64,000 nt of DNA from assembly GCF_949987515.2 (NCBI RefSeq), contig NC_082684.1, positions 119,578,080 through 119,642,079 on the forward strand. Direction: 5' to 3'. Shown here piece by piece: positions 63,401-64,000 of the stretch. A program made the translations under genes and the position numbers. The first letter of the stretch is position 1, and the number at the start of each line of letters is the position of its first letter. The stretch is from Delphinus delphis (lineage: Eukaryota > Chordata > Mammalia > Artiodactyla > Delphinidae). The notes beneath the pieces were generated by a model that did no database searches, was not told the origin of the DNA, and was given only the letters and a program-made list of their open reading frames with translations.

Positions 63401-64000
63401 ACAGTATATCCTGGAGCATGCCCCATGTGCATTTGAAAAAAAAAGTAATATCCTGCTGCTACTGGGTAGAGTGTTCTGTATATCTTGTTAGATCTAGTTG
63501 GCTTATTGTGTTGCTCAAGTCCTCTATATCCTTACTTATCTTCTGTCTAGTTTTCCTATCCACTACTGAGAGTGGGGGGTGGGGGCGGGGGTGAAGTCTC
63601 TAATTATTATTATAGAAAACTGCATATTTCTCACTACAATTCTACAAATTTTTGCTTCATATATTTTAATGATTTGTTATTAGGTACATAAATACTTGTA
63701 ACTGTTATATCTTCTTCCTGTATTGAAACTTTTATTAATATACAGTATCCTTCTTTGTCTCTTGTAACATTTTTTTTTACTAAAGTCTATCTTGTATCAT
63801 ATTAGTATAACCACTCATGATCTCTTATGGTTACTATCTGCATGGAATATCTTTTTCCATTCTTTTACTTTCAATGTATTTGTGTTTTTTGATATAAAGT
63901 GAGCCTCTTGTACACATTGGAGCATTTTTTTATATTCATTCTGCCAATCTGTCTTTTGACTGGAGAGTTTAATCCATACATTTAAGATAATTACTGACAA
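60440..64000 (-). pseudogene. L1 ORF2, disrupted, lost RT catalytic motif
   Basis: Read on the minus strand: endonuclease N-terminus at 63815-64000, coiled and connecting parts at 62626-63164 (KASRRKEIIKIRAEINKI), RT fingers at 62136-62324 ([18 protein letters not shown]), palm at about 61825-61842, and C-terminal part at 60586-61124. The FADD motif is replaced by FTDS at 61828-61839, so both catalytic aspartates are not kept. Not functional. Confidence 0.85.
62691..62794 (-). mobile_element. Nested L1 3'-end fragment inside the antisense L1
   Basis: The plus strand reads a T-rich antisense tail (62691-62735), then 'atacagcaggtccttattag' and 'gtgtatacatgtcaatccc', an L1 3' UTR piece seen in cetartiodactyls. 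The host L1 text is interrupted at ttcatagtatt (62680-62690) and resumes at ttcatacagtatt (62795-62807), a slightly diverged target-site duplication. Confidence 0.75.

Larger units (their letters stand above)
59915..64000 (-). mobile_element. Long L1, antisense, cut by the window edge
   Basis: The 3' UTR lies at about 59915-60440 and ORF2 continues leftward-to-right in antisense to 64000, where the endonuclease N-terminus (QEAHFISKNTNTLKVKEWKK) is reached. It must extend beyond the window into ORF1. Many stops and frameshifts. A second, smaller L1 piece is nested at 62691-62794. Same sense as ADAMTS17. Confidence 0.9.

Overview
The window is mammalian nuclear DNA, almost certainly cetacean. 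It carries tRNA-derived CHR SINEs of the whale/dolphin type and a long L1 whose CpG-rich 5' UTR is of the kind found in whale and dolphin genomes. No ruminant BovB or Bov-tA2 elements and no pig PRE-1 elements were seen. There are no bacterial features, operons or CRISPR arrays.

The only host gene supported is ADAMTS17, on the minus strand. Three consecutive internal exons of its metalloprotease domain lie at 52375-52458 (84 bp), 51510-51667 (158 bp) and 43882-43925 (44 bp). All have canonical AG/GT boundaries and their codon phases fit together. The next exon, which should carry the HExxHxxGxxH zinc site, was not found below 43882. The preceding exon was not found above 52458. The whole 64 kb is therefore most simply read as ADAMTS17 introns plus three small exons.

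Layout: 1-4647 old L1 fragments, a MIR and unique sequence. 4659-11718 is a near full-length plus-strand L1 with an exact 11-bp target-site duplication and broken ORFs. 12110-12862 is an LTR with a duplicated U3 segment. 16890-19914 is an older L1 missing its 3' half. 20000-31000 is unique intron with CHR SINEs, MIR, L2, MER5A and an MLT1-type LTR. 31109-32846 is a 5'-truncated L1 that looks to have carried a 55-bp 3' transduction. 33678-34027 is a minisatellite rich in AP-1/ARE-like motifs. 35000-43880 is intron with an antisense L1 end, a MER2-like element, a CHR SINE and an MLT1 LTR. 43882-52458 holds the ADAMTS17 exons, a (CA)72 microsatellite, and an MLT1 LTR with a tail-only retroinsertion inside it. 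53000-64000 holds another CHR SINE, several antisense L1 pieces, an L2, a second LTR, and a long antisense L1 that runs off the right edge.

No undescribed biological system is claimed. The observations most worth a second look are the ADAMTS17 exon cluster and its frame logic, the AP-1/ARE minisatellite, the L1 3' transduction, and the insertion that consists only of a poly(A) tail.
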